Below are positions 1-8,597 of a stretch of 16,875 bases of DNA, piece after piece. The notes beneath the pieces are model-generated. The model ran no database searches and had not been told where the DNA came from. It saw nothing but the letters and a program-made list of their open reading frames with translations. How positions within the stretch are numbered: the first letter of the stretch is position 1; every line of letters begins with the position of its first letter. Location: assembly GCA_007116205.1 (NCBI GenBank), contig SKIY01000091.1, forward strand, positions 1-16,875, read 5' to 3'. The position numbers and the translations under genes were made by a program. This stretch comes from Candidatus Izemoplasma sp. (GTDB lineage: Bacteria; Bacillota_I; Bacilli_A; Izemoplasmatales; Izemoplasmataceae).

Positions 1-506
1 AAAAAGTTTTCAATCAAAAAAACACCAAAAAAGCTCACACGCACGTTTCTCGCATGTTTATGTAGATCCGTCGCAGATTTGTTCGCAAAAACATAATCAA
101 TCGCAACCTTAGTTGGATCAGTATATGCAGATTGTATTTTCTTATTAACCCAAAACAACAACATATTATGTAGTACAAACAAACTCGCTGCACCACTAAT
201 AAATAGTATTAAGAACATCCTATCAGCTTGATAATAAAAAGCCAATGCAATAAAACATAATCCTAGTAAGCGACTGTAATCGTGAATCACCATTTCGCGT
301 TTAACAACTTTAAATACTGGATTTACACTCGGTTTTCTTAAAAAAACAGCAAACAATATAAGATACCCAAGACACATAAATCCAAAAATCGCTAAACCAT
401 TTATTAACAAACTAGGCAATCTTAATATGCTAACACGCACTAAAATTACAGTAAAAATATAAATAACACAATTGAAAAACAACACCTGCTTAACTTCCCT
501 TGTCAT
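1..506 (-). CDS. Multi-pass membrane protein, N-terminal part (cut by window edge)
   Basis: I do not recognise the family. The frame is open from an ATG at 506 to the left edge, giving at least 168 codons with no stop, so the C-terminus is missing. The start MTREVKQVLFFN follows a G-rich run (CGGGGGG) about 5 bases upstream, a rather poor ribosome binding site. About four hydrophobic segments are visible, roughly residues 9-28, 33-56, 77-92 and 100-122, separated by short charged loops (for example RKPSVNPVFKVVKRE). After the fourth there is a polar stretch with TDPTKVAIDYVFAN, and a further hydrophobic run begins at the edge. It lies downstream of the fatty acid operon but beyond that operon's hairpin terminator, so it is probably a separate unit. 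Nothing in the visible part indicates a substrate or catalytic role. Confidence 0.7.
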   Translation of the reverse strand, partial: MTREVKQVLFFNCVIYIFTVILVRVSILRLPSLLINGLAIFGFMCLGYLILFAVFLRKPSVNPVFKVVKREMVIHDYSRLLGLCFIALAFYYQADRMFLILFISGAASLFVLHNMLLFWVNKKIQSAYTDPTKVAIDYVFANKSATDLHKHARNVRVSFFGVFLIENF

Positions 507-533
507 GAAATCCCCCCGGTGTTCATGTTTGTC

Positions 534-563
534 ATAGTACTACTTGAATACATAATTTATCAA
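534..563 (-). promoter_or_regulatory. Possible promoter for the membrane protein gene
   Basis: On the minus strand TTGATA (558-563) and TACTAT (534-539) are separated by 18 bases, about 28 bases before the ATG at 506. It lies between the fabZ terminator and the membrane gene. The match is moderate, and AT-rich DNA gives such pairs by chance. Confidence 0.35.
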
Positions 564-597
564 CCAGTTTATGGTGTGCAAACCTATTTTACAATAA

Positions 598-628
598 AAC
601 CGAGTAAATACCAAAAATTTACTCGGTT
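598..628 (-). terminator. Intrinsic terminator of the fatty acid synthesis operon
   Basis: A perfect 12-bp stem (598-609 with 617-628) and a 7-base loop stand 10 bases after the fabZ stop. On the minus strand the stem is followed by TTTTATTGT; on the plus strand by CTTTTTAT. It can therefore work in both directions, though only the minus-strand role is needed here. Confidence 0.8.
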
Positions 629-638
629 CTTTTTATCC

Positions 639-1064
639 TTACTTACTTACAGCAAAAGTAATATCAACAGCGCACGCTAACTCTCCATCAACATAAGCGC
701 GTCCAGTACCTTTTCCAACAGGTCCTTTAATTTTCGTAATCTCTAACTCTAAAATTAAAGTATCCCCAGGAACTACTTTTCGCTTAAACCTTGCTTTATC
801 AATACCTGCAAAATACGCTGTCTTGCCTTTGTAATCCTCATGACTTAACAAAGCAACCGCACCAGCTTGTGCTAAAGCTTCCACAATCAACACACCGGGC
901 ATGACATGTTCTTCAGGGAAATGCCCTTGAAAGTGTGCTTCAGACGCAGTAACATTTTTCAATGCCTTAATACTTTTGCCGGAATCAATCTCAAGGACCT
1001 TATCAACTAATAAAAATGGTGCTCTATGCGGAATAATTTTCTGAATATCATTACTATTTAACAT
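639..1064 (-). CDS. fabZ: 3-hydroxyacyl-ACP dehydratase FabZ
   Basis: FabZ removes water from 3-hydroxyacyl-ACP to give trans-2-enoyl-ACP in each elongation cycle, in the cytoplasm. The 141-residue hot-dog fold protein has the usual family length. IIPHRAPFLLVD (10-21) is the conserved N-terminal motif; the catalytic pair is His48 in GHFP and Glu62 in VEALAQ. In the loop between them the usual Pro before VMPG is replaced by His (EEHVMPG). I chose ATG 1064: AAAGGTGG sits 7 bases upstream, and the frame upstream lies inside fabF. The ATG at 1067 is an alternative with a tighter spacing of 4. The start overlaps the end of fabF by 11 bases, suggesting translational coupling. It is the last gene of the operon; a strong hairpin follows. 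No fabA or fabM isomerase gene is nearby. Confidence 0.95.
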   Translation of the reverse strand: MLNSNDIQKIIPHRAPFLLVDKVLEIDSGKSIKALKNVTASEAHFQGHFPEEHVMPGVLIVEALAQAGAVALLSHEDYKGKTAYFAGIDKARFKRKVVPGDTLILELEITKIKGPVGKGTGRAYVDGELACAVDITFAVSK

Positions 1065-2301
1065 CATCTGACCACCTTTTAAACGCCAAAGTAGCATTGT
1101 GTCCACCAAAGCCTAAAGAATTTGTTATTGCATAATTCATCTTTTTTTCTTTTCCTTCATTTACAGTATAATCCAAATCACAATCAATGTCTTCTGTTTT
1201 ATAGTTTATAGTCGGCGGCACAAACTGATCTTTCAACGCTAAAACCGTAAAAATCGATTCAACTGCACCACTCGCGCCCAACAAATGCCCCGTCATAGAT
1301 TTAGTAGAGTTTATCGCAATATTACGGCTATGTTCCTTAAATAACTTCTTGATTGCCAACGTTTCTATTTTATCGTTTAAAGGGGTAGACGTTCCATGTG
1401 CATTAATATGCCCTACATCTTCAATCTTAATACTGCCATCGTGTAAAGCGTCTTCCATACATTGTCTAGCGCCTTCACCTTCAGGGTCAGGACTCGTAAT
1501 ATGCGAAGCATCACACGTTGCGCCATAGCCAATAATTTCACCATATATTTTAGCACCCCGCGCTTTCGCATGCTCATACGACTCTAAAATAAGCGTTCCA
1601 GCACCCTCGCCCATTACAAACCCTGAGCGATTTTTATCAAATGGCGTAGATGCCTCATTAGGTTCGTTTGCATTGCTTAATGCATGCATGACTTTAAATC
1701 CACTTAATCCTAATGGTGTCACCGTTGATTCACTGCCCCCGCTAATGCAAACATCTAAATACCCATGTCTTATAGCACGAAAAGCATCTCCGATGGTATT
1801 CGTTGCACTTGCACATGCTGTAACGCTTGCGGTTGCCATCCCTTTTATGCCATATTTAATCGCTATATTGCCAGGGGCAATATTTATAATTGACATTGGT
1901 ATAAAAAATGGAGAAATACGATTAAAACCTTTTTTAATTGCTTTTTCATTTTCATTAGCAATCGTTTCTAACCCACCAATACCGCTAGAATAATAGACAC
2001 CAATGCGTCTTTTATCCATATCGTCTAAATTTAACTGAGCATCTTGAATGGCCTCATCAGTCGCAATCATTGCTAATTGCGTAAAGCGATCCATCCGCTT
2101 CAGCTGTTTCTTTCCAAAATACGCTAAAAAATCAAAGTCCTTAATTTCTCCAGCAATCTTAACTTCATGATCAGTCATGTCAAAGCGCTTAATATAATCA
2201 ATTCCGTTTTCACCAGCTTTAGCGCGGCGCCAACTGTCTGCAATATTGTTTCCTAAAGGATTGATAGTTCCTAATCCAGTAATCACTACACGTCTATTCA
2301 T
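1054..2301 (-). CDS. fabF: 3-oxoacyl-ACP synthase II FabF
   Basis: FabF condenses malonyl-ACP with a growing acyl-ACP, the elongation step of type II fatty acid synthesis. The 415-residue protein has the usual length. The thiolase-fold triad is complete: Cys163 in TACAS, His302 in NAHGTSTP and His339 in MTGHLLGASG. The glycine-rich C-terminal motif NSLGFGGHNATL is also present. The ATG at 2301 shares its A with the last base of the fabG stop (TAATG), and GGAGG lies 9 bases upstream within fabG. The end overlaps fabZ. This is a coupled block fabG-fabF-fabZ. It is the elongating KAS and not FabH, because the catalytic set is Cys-His-His rather than Cys-His-Asn. Confidence 0.97.
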   Translation of the reverse strand: MNRRVVITGLGTINPLGNNIADSWRRAKAGENGIDYIKRFDMTDHEVKIAGEIKDFDFLAYFGKKQLKRMDRFTQLAMIATDEAIQDAQLNLDDMDKRRIGVYYSSGIGGLETIANENEKAIKKGFNRISPFFIPMSIINIAPGNIAIKYGIKGMATASVTACASATNTIGDAFRAIRHGYLDVCISGGSESTVTPLGLSGFKVMHALSNANEPNEASTPFDKNRSGFVMGEGAGTLILESYEHAKARGAKIYGEIIGYGATCDASHITSPDPEGEGARQCMEDALHDGSIKIEDVGHINAHGTSTPLNDKIETLAIKKLFKEHSRNIAINSTKSMTGHLLGASGAVESIFTVLALKDQFVPPTINYKTEDIDCDLDYTVNEGKEKKMNYAITNSLGFGGHNATLAFKRWSDDVK

Positions 2302-3041
2302 TAAACCATTCCTCCATTAACACTAATAACTTGCCCGGTAATATATGATGCCTTTGCGCTCGCTAAAAACAGTACGACATCCGCTATATCTTCTACTTGT
2401 CCCAAACGATTTAAAGGGATTTGCGCTAAATAATTATCCTTCAGTGCTTGGGGTAAACTATCTGTCATTTCAGTTTCAATAAACCCAGGGGCTACCGCAT
2501 TTACAGTAACATTCTTCTTCCCAAATTCTTTCGCCCATGATTTTGTTAATCCGTGGATTGCCGCTTTTGATGCTACATAATTCGCTTGTCCTGGATTACC
2601 TATTAATCCAACAACACTTGAAATATTAATAATTCGGCCATGTTTTTGTTTCAACATCAATCTACAACTATGTTTCACCATATTCCAGGCCCCTTTTAAG
2701 TTCACCGAAATAACATCATCAAAATCAGCTTCTGCCATCCGCATCATTAATTGATCGCGCGTGATTCCGGAATTATTAACAAGCACATCAATCGTACCAA
2801 ACTGTTCTATGGTTGCTTTTACTAACTGTTCTGCCGCCTCAAAATCAGACACATCCGCTTGAAATGCAATCGCATTCCCACCGGCATCTTTAATCGCTTG
2901 AACAACCTCTAAAGCTTCACTTTTTTTAGAGCGATAATTAACAACCACAGAAGCCCCTGCTTTTCCAAATGCAAGTGCAATTGCTCTACCTATTCCACGC
3001 GAAGCTCCCGTAATCAAAACGGTTTTATTCTTATATTCCAT
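2301..3041 (-). CDS. fabG: 3-oxoacyl-ACP reductase FabG
   Basis: FabG reduces 3-oxoacyl-ACP to 3-hydroxyacyl-ACP with NADPH. This 246-residue short-chain dehydrogenase shows the TGASRGIG cofactor loop (11-18), the NNSG motif (89-92), Asn114, and the catalytic Ser142, Tyr155 and Lys159 (YVASK). The C-terminal VNGGMV ending is typical of FabG. The start is separated from the fabD stop by a single base, with AAGGAG upstream inside the end of fabD. The stop overlaps the fabF start by one base. Its position between fabD and fabF fixes the identity among the many SDR paralogues. Confidence 0.96.
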   Translation of the reverse strand: MEYKNKTVLITGASRGIGRAIALAFGKAGASVVVNYRSKKSEALEVVQAIKDAGGNAIAFQADVSDFEAAEQLVKATIEQFGTIDVLVNNSGITRDQLMMRMAEADFDDVISVNLKGAWNMVKHSCRLMLKQKHGRIINISSVVGLIGNPGQANYVASKAAIHGLTKSWAKEFGKKNVTVNAVAPGFIETEMTDSLPQALKDNYLAQIPLNRLGQVEDIADVVLFLASAKASYITGQVISVNGGMV

Positions 3042-3042
3042 A

Positions 3043-3960
3043 CTAAGCCATCTCCTTATACGCTTCTACAAACGTTTCAAAAGTATCAACACTATCAATG
3101 TTAAACACTTTGACTTGTTTATCTATTTTCTTAATTAAACGCTTCAATGTATCTTTAGGTCCGATTTCTACAAAACAGTCAAATCCATCTCGAATCATGG
3201 CTTGTATCATCGTATCAAACAATACCGGCGATGTTATTTGTGCTTGCATCTCTTTTTTAAGATCGCCTTTAAATAAATCCCCCGTGGTATTTAAATATAG
3301 TGCCTTTGCTTCTGGTTTTACCTCGATATACTTTAAATATTCAGCAAAGCCAATTGCTGCAGAAGCCATATATGGTGTATGAAATGCCCCACTAGTATCT
3401 AACATTACCGCGCGTTTTATACCCGCATCACGCGCTTTATGGATAACTGTTTGCATGGCCTTTTGACTCCCGCCAACAACAAACTGCAACGCATTGTTAT
3501 AATTTGCTATATAGGCATCATCAATCGTTTTAACCAGCGCTTCTACTTGATCCAAACTCCCAAGTAATGCCACCATAGAGGTCGCCTCTTTAGCCGTAGC
3601 ATCCTCCATATAATAAGCGCGATGTATAATGGTTCTTAACCCGACTTCAAAATCAAACATATTTTGATCATAATACGCTGCATACTCCCCCAAAGACAAG
3701 CCACATGCGCCATCAGAAAAAATACCATGTGCATTAAGCAAATCTCTAATCGCTGCGCTCATAGTAAAAATAGCCGGTTGTGCATAAAGCGTTTTAGATA
3801 GTTTTTTATCATCAGTAAACATAATATTAGTAAGCGAATCCTCAAATATTAAATCCGCTTGATCGAAACGTTTTTTAATCAACTGATATTTTTCATATAA
3901 ATCTTGCCCCATACCAGCATATTGTGAACCTTGCCCTGAAAAGACAAACGCCAATTTCAT
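3043..3960 (-). CDS. fabD: Malonyl-CoA:ACP transacylase FabD
   Basis: FabD moves the malonyl group from malonyl-CoA to ACP, supplying extender units to FabH and FabF. The 305-residue protein begins MKLAFVFSGQGSQYAGMG, the family signature. The nucleophile is Ser89 in GLSLGEY, a variant with Leu in place of the more common His that is also seen in streptococcal FabD. His194 in GAFHTPYM completes the dyad. The middle of the protein (about 96-120, YYDQNMFDFEVGL) is less conserved than usual. A clear AAAGGTGG site lies 7 bases before ATG 3960. A 32-base gap separates it from fabH; I see no promoter or hairpin there. Confidence 0.95.
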   Translation of the reverse strand: MKLAFVFSGQGSQYAGMGQDLYEKYQLIKKRFDQADLIFEDSLTNIMFTDDKKLSKTLYAQPAIFTMSAAIRDLLNAHGIFSDGACGLSLGEYAAYYDQNMFDFEVGLRTIIHRAYYMEDATAKEATSMVALLGSLDQVEALVKTIDDAYIANYNNALQFVVGGSQKAMQTVIHKARDAGIKRAVMLDTSGAFHTPYMASAAIGFAEYLKYIEVKPEAKALYLNTTGDLFKGDLKKEMQAQITSPVLFDTMIQAMIRDGFDCFVEIGPKDTLKRLIKKIDKQVKVFNIDSVDTFETFVEAYKEMA

Positions 3961-3992
3961 CGTATTACCACCTTTCCTTACTATTTAGTTCT

Positions 3993-4958
3993 TTAAAGCT
4001 CAATTAAAGCGCCACCCCAGGTTAATCCTGCCCCAAAAGCCGCAGTAATAAAAGTATCGCCTGGTTTTAACGCATGAGAACGAATGGCTTCATCGATTGC
4101 CAAAGGCACACTTGCTGCTGAAGTGTTTCCGTAATTTTCAATATTCATATACATTTTATCTGTAGGAAACTTCAATGTTTTCGATGCTTTATCAATGATT
4201 CTTTTGTTTGCTTGATGTGCGACAATTAAAGCTAAATCCTCAATGTTAAACTGTGCTTTATCAAGCAACTCTTGAACAACCTGTGGTAATACCGTCGTAG
4301 CAAACTTAAATACATCTGTTCCTTGCATTTGTAAAAACGGACGACCGTTATCTGGGGTTTTAAAATCTTTTTTCAAAGGATAGCCTTCCATTGTTAAAAG
4401 ACCTTCAAGATCGCCCTTAGCATACGTGACAACCTCTTTGATCATCGCCTTTTCACTTTCACCAATAACCATGGCACCTGCTGCATCACCAAATAATACA
4501 CAAGTATTACGATCCGTATAATCTGTGATTTTAGTTAAAATCTCAGCCCCAATAATCAAAGCTTTTTTATATACACCGCTGCGCAACATCTTATCGGCAA
4601 CATTAAGTGCATAAATAAATCCACTACACGCAGCATTTATATCAAACGCCGTAATCGGTTTACATCCAAGTCTTCTTTGCAATATTTGTGATACACCAGG
4701 GAAAGGTTTATCCCCAGTAACCGTCGCAACGATAAGCAAATCAATATCTTCTGGTTGTATTTGTGCTGCATCTATCGCTTTTAACGCGGCTTGATAAGCG
4801 AGTTCTGAAGTATTTTCGGTTTCGCTCATCCGGCGTTCTTTTATACCTGTTCTCGATTGAATCCATTCATCAGATGTGTCTACAAGCGCTTCAAGATCAG
4901 CGTTTGTAACGACTTTTTGGGGCACATATGATCCTGTCCCTAATATTTTTGTATACAT
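3993..4958 (-). CDS. fabH: 3-oxoacyl-ACP synthase III FabH
   Basis: FabH starts fatty acid chains by condensing an acyl-CoA primer with malonyl-ACP. The 321-residue protein has the family's Cys-His-Asn triad: Cys111 in NAACSGF, His248 in VAHQANKRI and Asn278 in NYGNTSAAS. The ending FGAGLTWGGALIEL is typical. Whether it prefers acetyl-CoA or branched primers cannot be decided from sequence alone. Its ATG (4958) overlaps the accA stop by one base (TAATG), with AAGGGG about 10 bases upstream. So the primer-condensing enzyme is directly coupled to the gene for the carboxyltransferase that makes its partner substrate. Confidence 0.97.
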   Translation of the reverse strand: MYTKILGTGSYVPQKVVTNADLEALVDTSDEWIQSRTGIKERRMSETENTSELAYQAALKAIDAAQIQPEDIDLLIVATVTGDKPFPGVSQILQRRLGCKPITAFDINAACSGFIYALNVADKMLRSGVYKKALIIGAEILTKITDYTDRNTCVLFGDAAGAMVIGESEKAMIKEVVTYAKGDLEGLLTMEGYPLKKDFKTPDNGRPFLQMQGTDVFKFATTVLPQVVQELLDKAQFNIEDLALIVAHQANKRIIDKASKTLKFPTDKMYMNIENYGNTSAASVPLAIDEAIRSHALKPGDTFITAAFGAGLTWGGALIEL

Positions 4959-5914
4959 TATTTTACAACCCCTTTTAGGTTATCATAATTAAAGCGTTGA
5001 AAGAAGCCGATATTACGATATTTCGCATACCGCTCTGTTTTAACTTCATAATGACTCATTTGATGATAATGTCTTAAATTTCTTTCGATTACCATACGCA
5101 TTGATTCATAAACCAATGAGGGTTCATAATGTGCCCCACCTATTGGTTCTTTAATAATCCCATCAATGACTTCTAACTCTTCTAAATCGTAACTGGTTAA
5201 CTTCATGACTTCTGATGCAACTTTTGCTTTTGATGCATCTTTCCATAAAATACTTGCATAGCCCTCAGGCGACAAAATCGAGTAAATACTATTTTCCAAC
5301 ATATAAACACGATTTCCCATCCCTATAGCTAAAGCACCTCCAGAGCCACCTTCACCAATAATAATCGCAATAATAGGGACCCCTAAATCACTCATTTCAA
5401 ATAAGTTTTTAGCAATAGCTTCTCCTTGACCTCTCGCTTCAGCACCAAGACCAGGATAAGCTCCTGGCGTATCAATAAGCGTTACAATTGGTCGATTAAA
5501 CTTTTCTGCTTGTCGCATCAGTCGCATTGCTTTTCGGTACCCCTCAGGATGTGGCATCCCAAAGTTATAAGCAATATTTTCTTTTGTCGTTTTTCCTTTA
5601 CGCTGTCCAATGACAGTAATCGGAATATTATTAAGCATCGCAATACCACCGATAATCGCTTGGTCATCCGCAAAATTTCTATCGCCATGCAGTTCAATAA
5701 AATCATCAAAAATATGTTCGATATAATCTTTAGCTGTAGGACGTTTTGGATGCCTCGCTAATAAAACCCGATCCCAACTCGTTAATGACGCCATTGATTT
5801 AATCTTATACGCTTGAATTGTATTTTTAATCGCTTCAATAGCTTTTTCATCATCTAACCGCTGTAGTTCTTCTTCGAGCTTTTGAAGCTTCTTTTCTTTT
5901 TGTAAAATATCCAT
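4958..5914 (-). CDS. accA: Acetyl-CoA carboxylase carboxyltransferase, alpha subunit
   Basis: AccA pairs with AccD to transfer the carboxyl group from carboxybiotin to acetyl-CoA, giving malonyl-CoA. The 318-residue protein has a coiled N-terminal segment rich in Glu and Lys (1-36), then the conserved SWDRVLLARHPKRP (46-59), LHGDR (75-79), IDTPGAYPG (147-155) and the oxyanion loop GEGGSGGALA (187-196). Length and motif order are standard. The start overlaps the accD stop by one base (TAATG) with GAGGAG upstream; the end overlaps the fabH start. Adjacent coupled accD and accA fit their assembly into an A2D2 heterotetramer. Confidence 0.97.
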   Translation of the reverse strand: MDILQKEKKLQKLEEELQRLDDEKAIEAIKNTIQAYKIKSMASLTSWDRVLLARHPKRPTAKDYIEHIFDDFIELHGDRNFADDQAIIGGIAMLNNIPITVIGQRKGKTTKENIAYNFGMPHPEGYRKAMRLMRQAEKFNRPIVTLIDTPGAYPGLGAEARGQGEAIAKNLFEMSDLGVPIIAIIIGEGGSGGALAIGMGNRVYMLENSIYSILSPEGYASILWKDASKAKVASEVMKLTSYDLEELEVIDGIIKEPIGGAHYEPSLVYESMRMVIERNLRHYHQMSHYEVKTERYAKYRNIGFFQRFNYDNLKGVVK

Positions 5915-6807
5915 TATGCATACGCTCCTCTCTTATGCATACGCAATAAAAGGTGTAAAGTCTCGCGCATTTCATGGCGATGAACCACTTTGTCAATCAT
6001 TCCTTTTTCTAGTAAAAACTCTGCCCGTTGAAAGCCTTCGGGGAGTGATTGTTTAATGGTTTGTTCTATAACCCTAGGGCCTGCAAAACCAACCAAAGCT
6101 TTTGGTTCCGCCAAAATAACATCACCAAGTGATGCAAAAGAAGCCGTAACCCCACCCGTAGTTGGATGTGTTAAAACACTAATAAATAATAACCCTTGCC
6201 GGTGTAGTTTACGAATCGCACCACTGGTTTTCGCCATTTGCATAAGGCTATATATACCTTCTTGCATCCGAGCGCCACCTGAGGCTGTAAAAATAATCAG
6301 TGGCAACTTCTTATAAAGCGCATACTCAATGCTTTTCGTTACCTTTTCACCAACAACACTACCCATACTACCCATCATAAAATAACTATCCATAATACCA
6401 ACAACACATGGCTCCGAATGAATTTCTGCATACCCATAAACATACGCTTCATCCATCTTCGTTTTATCCTTATAATTTTGAACCTTTTCTTCATATCCTT
6501 CTTGAAAAAGCGGATTAAGCGTTATATACCCAAGTCCCTTTTCAACGAACGTATGCGGATCAACCGTCATTGAAATACGATCAATAGCACGAATTCTAAA
6601 ATGGTTATGACAATAAGGACAAACCAATTTGTTCGCAATCATCTCTTTTTGCGACAATGTTTTCCCACAAGCGGAACATTTATCATACAGTCCTTCTGGG
6701 ACATCCGGTGCTTTCACTTGATGCATCGGCTTTTTCTTATACCCAGACAATTGATTATGAAACTGCTTTTTCCGCTTAAAAGCATTTTGTAAAGTATCAC
6801 GTTTCAT
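5914..6807 (-). CDS. accD: Acetyl-CoA carboxylase carboxyltransferase, beta subunit
   Basis: AccD is the other carboxyltransferase subunit of acetyl-CoA carboxylase. The 297-residue protein has the diagnostic four-cysteine zinc ribbon, Cys44, Cys47, Cys63 and Cys66, preceded by a basic N-terminal tail (KRKKQ, YKKK). The crotonase-like core includes ASGGARMQEG (175-184) and the HPTTGGVTASFA stretch. The start overlaps the end of accC by 11 bases, with GGAAGGA about 10 bases upstream, and the stop shares a base with the accA start. Both overlaps suggest tight stoichiometric control. Confidence 0.97.
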   Translation of the reverse strand: MKRDTLQNAFKRKKQFHNQLSGYKKKPMHQVKAPDVPEGLYDKCSACGKTLSQKEMIANKLVCPYCHNHFRIRAIDRISMTVDPHTFVEKGLGYITLNPLFQEGYEEKVQNYKDKTKMDEAYVYGYAEIHSEPCVVGIMDSYFMMGSMGSVVGEKVTKSIEYALYKKLPLIIFTASGGARMQEGIYSLMQMAKTSGAIRKLHRQGLLFISVLTHPTTGGVTASFASLGDVILAEPKALVGFAGPRVIEQTIKQSLPEGFQRAEFLLEKGMIDKVVHRHEMRETLHLLLRMHKRGAYA

Positions 6808-8149
6808 ACGTCAACAGTCCTTCCAAATGCGCTGCAATAAAGCCCGTATCAAAGGCACCTTTAACAAAATCAGGATGCATTAAAATCATCGTTAAAAACG
6901 ATTGATTTGTTGGTATGCCTTCAATAACAAGTTCTTCTAATGTAGACCGCATTTTACGAATCGCATCTAATCGACTATATCCATGTACAATAACTTTCCC
7001 AATCATCGAATCATAAAAAGGCGGAATAGCGTAATCTGTATAAATAGCAGAATCAAACCGAATCCCTAAGCCTTGAGGTACATGTAACATTTCAATTAAT
7101 CCAGGACTTGGTCGGAAATTCAGTTTCGGATCCTCAGCATTGATTCTAACCTCAAGCGCATGCCCCTTAAAAACAACATCTTCTTGTTTATACTTGAGGT
7201 GTTTTCCCCCTGCAACTCGCAACTGTTCCCGCACAATATCAATCCCAGTAATCATTTCCGTGACAGGGTGCTCTACTTGAATACGGGTATTCATTTCAAT
7301 GAAATAAAAACCAGTATCATCAACGACAAATTCTATCGTACCTGCATTAACATAATTGACATGACGTGCAGCTTTAATCGCAGCTTCATACATCGCTTCT
7401 TTAATACTTTTATCTAAACTACTCGGTGCTTCCTCAATAACTTTTTGATTTCTTCGTTGGACACTACAATCACGTTCACCTAAATGCAACACATTTCCAT
7501 AACGATCCGCTAAAATCTGAACTTCAATATGTTTTGGATTCGTAATCAGTTTTTCAACATAAACACCATCATGTGAAAAAGCCGCTTTCGCTTCTTGCTT
7601 AGCAGCATAATACGCCTTTTCAAAATCATCCTTGTGATGGACCACACGCATACCGCGTCCCCCACCACCCGCACTTGCTTTAATAAGCAATGGGCAGCCA
7701 ATCTTTTCCATAATATTTAGGCCTTCTTCTAAACTAACCTCACCATCACTACCTGGAACGACTGGAACATTCGCTTCAATCATCAACTTCTTTGCCATAG
7801 CTTTATCGCCCATTTTTTCTATAATACTTGCCTCTGGACCAATAAATATAATACCAACATCTTCACAAAGCCTAGCAAATTGACTATTCTCACTTAAAAA
7901 ACCGAATCCAGGGTGAATGGCTTCGGCACCAGTATTTACAGCAGCGCTAATAATATTTTCCATATTTAAATAAGAGTCTGCAGCTGAGTTCCCGCCAATA
8001 CACACCGCTTCATCAGCAATATGGACATGTAAGCTATCCTTATCTGCCAAACTATATACAGCAACCGTTTCAATTCCCATTTGTTTACACGCACGGATTA
8101 TACGAACCGCAATTTCTCCACGGTTCGCAATAAGCACACGCTGTAACAT
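6797..8149 (-). CDS. accC: Acetyl-CoA carboxylase, biotin carboxylase subunit
   Basis: AccC carboxylates the biotin on AccB using ATP and bicarbonate, the first half of acetyl-CoA carboxylase. The 450-residue ATP-grasp protein shows IANRGEIAVRI at the start, the glycine-rich ATP lid around 158-166 (SAGGGGRGM), and the active-site block FIEMNTRIQVEHPVTE (283-298) with Glu285, Asn287, Arg289 and Glu293. The usual HPGYGFLSEN reads HPGFGFLSEN here. I take ATG 8149 as the start; a TTG one codon upstream is possible, but GGAG lies 8 bases before the ATG. The ATG shares one base with the accB stop (TGATG). Paralogous carboxylases are unlikely given the position between accB and accD. Confidence 0.97.
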   Translation of the reverse strand: MLQRVLIANRGEIAVRIIRACKQMGIETVAVYSLADKDSLHVHIADEAVCIGGNSAADSYLNMENIISAAVNTGAEAIHPGFGFLSENSQFARLCEDVGIIFIGPEASIIEKMGDKAMAKKLMIEANVPVVPGSDGEVSLEEGLNIMEKIGCPLLIKASAGGGGRGMRVVHHKDDFEKAYYAAKQEAKAAFSHDGVYVEKLITNPKHIEVQILADRYGNVLHLGERDCSVQRRNQKVIEEAPSSLDKSIKEAMYEAAIKAARHVNYVNAGTIEFVVDDTGFYFIEMNTRIQVEHPVTEMITGIDIVREQLRVAGGKHLKYKQEDVVFKGHALEVRINAEDPKLNFRPSPGLIEMLHVPQGLGIRFDSAIYTDYAIPPFYDSMIGKVIVHGYSRLDAIRKMRSTLEELVIEGIPTNQSFLTMILMHPDFVKGAFDTGFIAAHLEGLLTYET

Positions 8150-8586
8150 CAATCAATCTCCATAACAATTTGATCATACATGACCATATCGCCATTGTTT
8201 ACATGGATTTTTTTAATCGTACCATCTTTAGGTGCAGCAATCTCATTCATCACTTTCATCGCTTCTATGATAAAGAGCGTATCACCTTGTTTAACCTGCT
8301 GCCCTTCACGTACAAATGGGGGTTGATCTGGTGCCTGCGCTTCATAATAAGTCCCAACGAGTGGCGCTTGAACCAAAGTATAGTTTGATTGTTTCGGTGC
8401 TTGCTTAATTTCACGGGTAGCTTGTTCTTGTTGCGTAGACGCTCGTGGTTCTACCGTTTGTTTTATAACCTGTTGTTCAGTCGGTTTTTCTAACTCTATG
8501 GTTACATCTTCCTTAACCAAACGTATTTTTGATAAAGAAGACGCTTCAAACATTTTTATAATTGTTTTTAACTCTCTATTATTCAT
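8149..8586 (-). CDS. accB: Biotin carboxyl carrier protein AccB
   Basis: AccB carries the biotin that shuttles CO2 from AccC to AccA-AccD. The 145-residue protein has three parts: an N-terminal region with LKTIIKMFEASSLSKIRL, a Gln/Pro/Thr-rich flexible linker (about 36-68), and the C-terminal biotinyl domain (72-145) with the biotin-accepting Lys111 in EAMKVMNEI. The thumb-containing form of the family is suggested by the YYEAQAPDQPPFV segment. AGGAGG lies 5 bases before ATG 8586. The last base of its TGA stop is the A of the accC start. A biotin-protein ligase that would modify it is encoded about 560 bases upstream. Confidence 0.96.
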   Translation of the reverse strand: MNNRELKTIIKMFEASSLSKIRLVKEDVTIELEKPTEQQVIKQTVEPRASTQQEQATREIKQAPKQSNYTLVQAPLVGTYYEAQAPDQPPFVREGQQVKQGDTLFIIEAMKVMNEIAAPKDGTIKKIHVNNGDMVMYDQIVMEID

Positions 8587-8597
8587 GTCAACCTCCT

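Noticed and set aside
535..542. TAGTACTA palindrome as a FapR operator before the membrane gene
   Set aside because: Only 8 bases are symmetrical and the flanks do not extend to the longer FapR-type box; it overlaps an ordinary -10 candidate.
1065..1109. FabZ starting at 1109
   Set aside because: The added residues are the end of fabF in another frame, without a ribosome binding site; the family length and AAAGGTGG support 1064.
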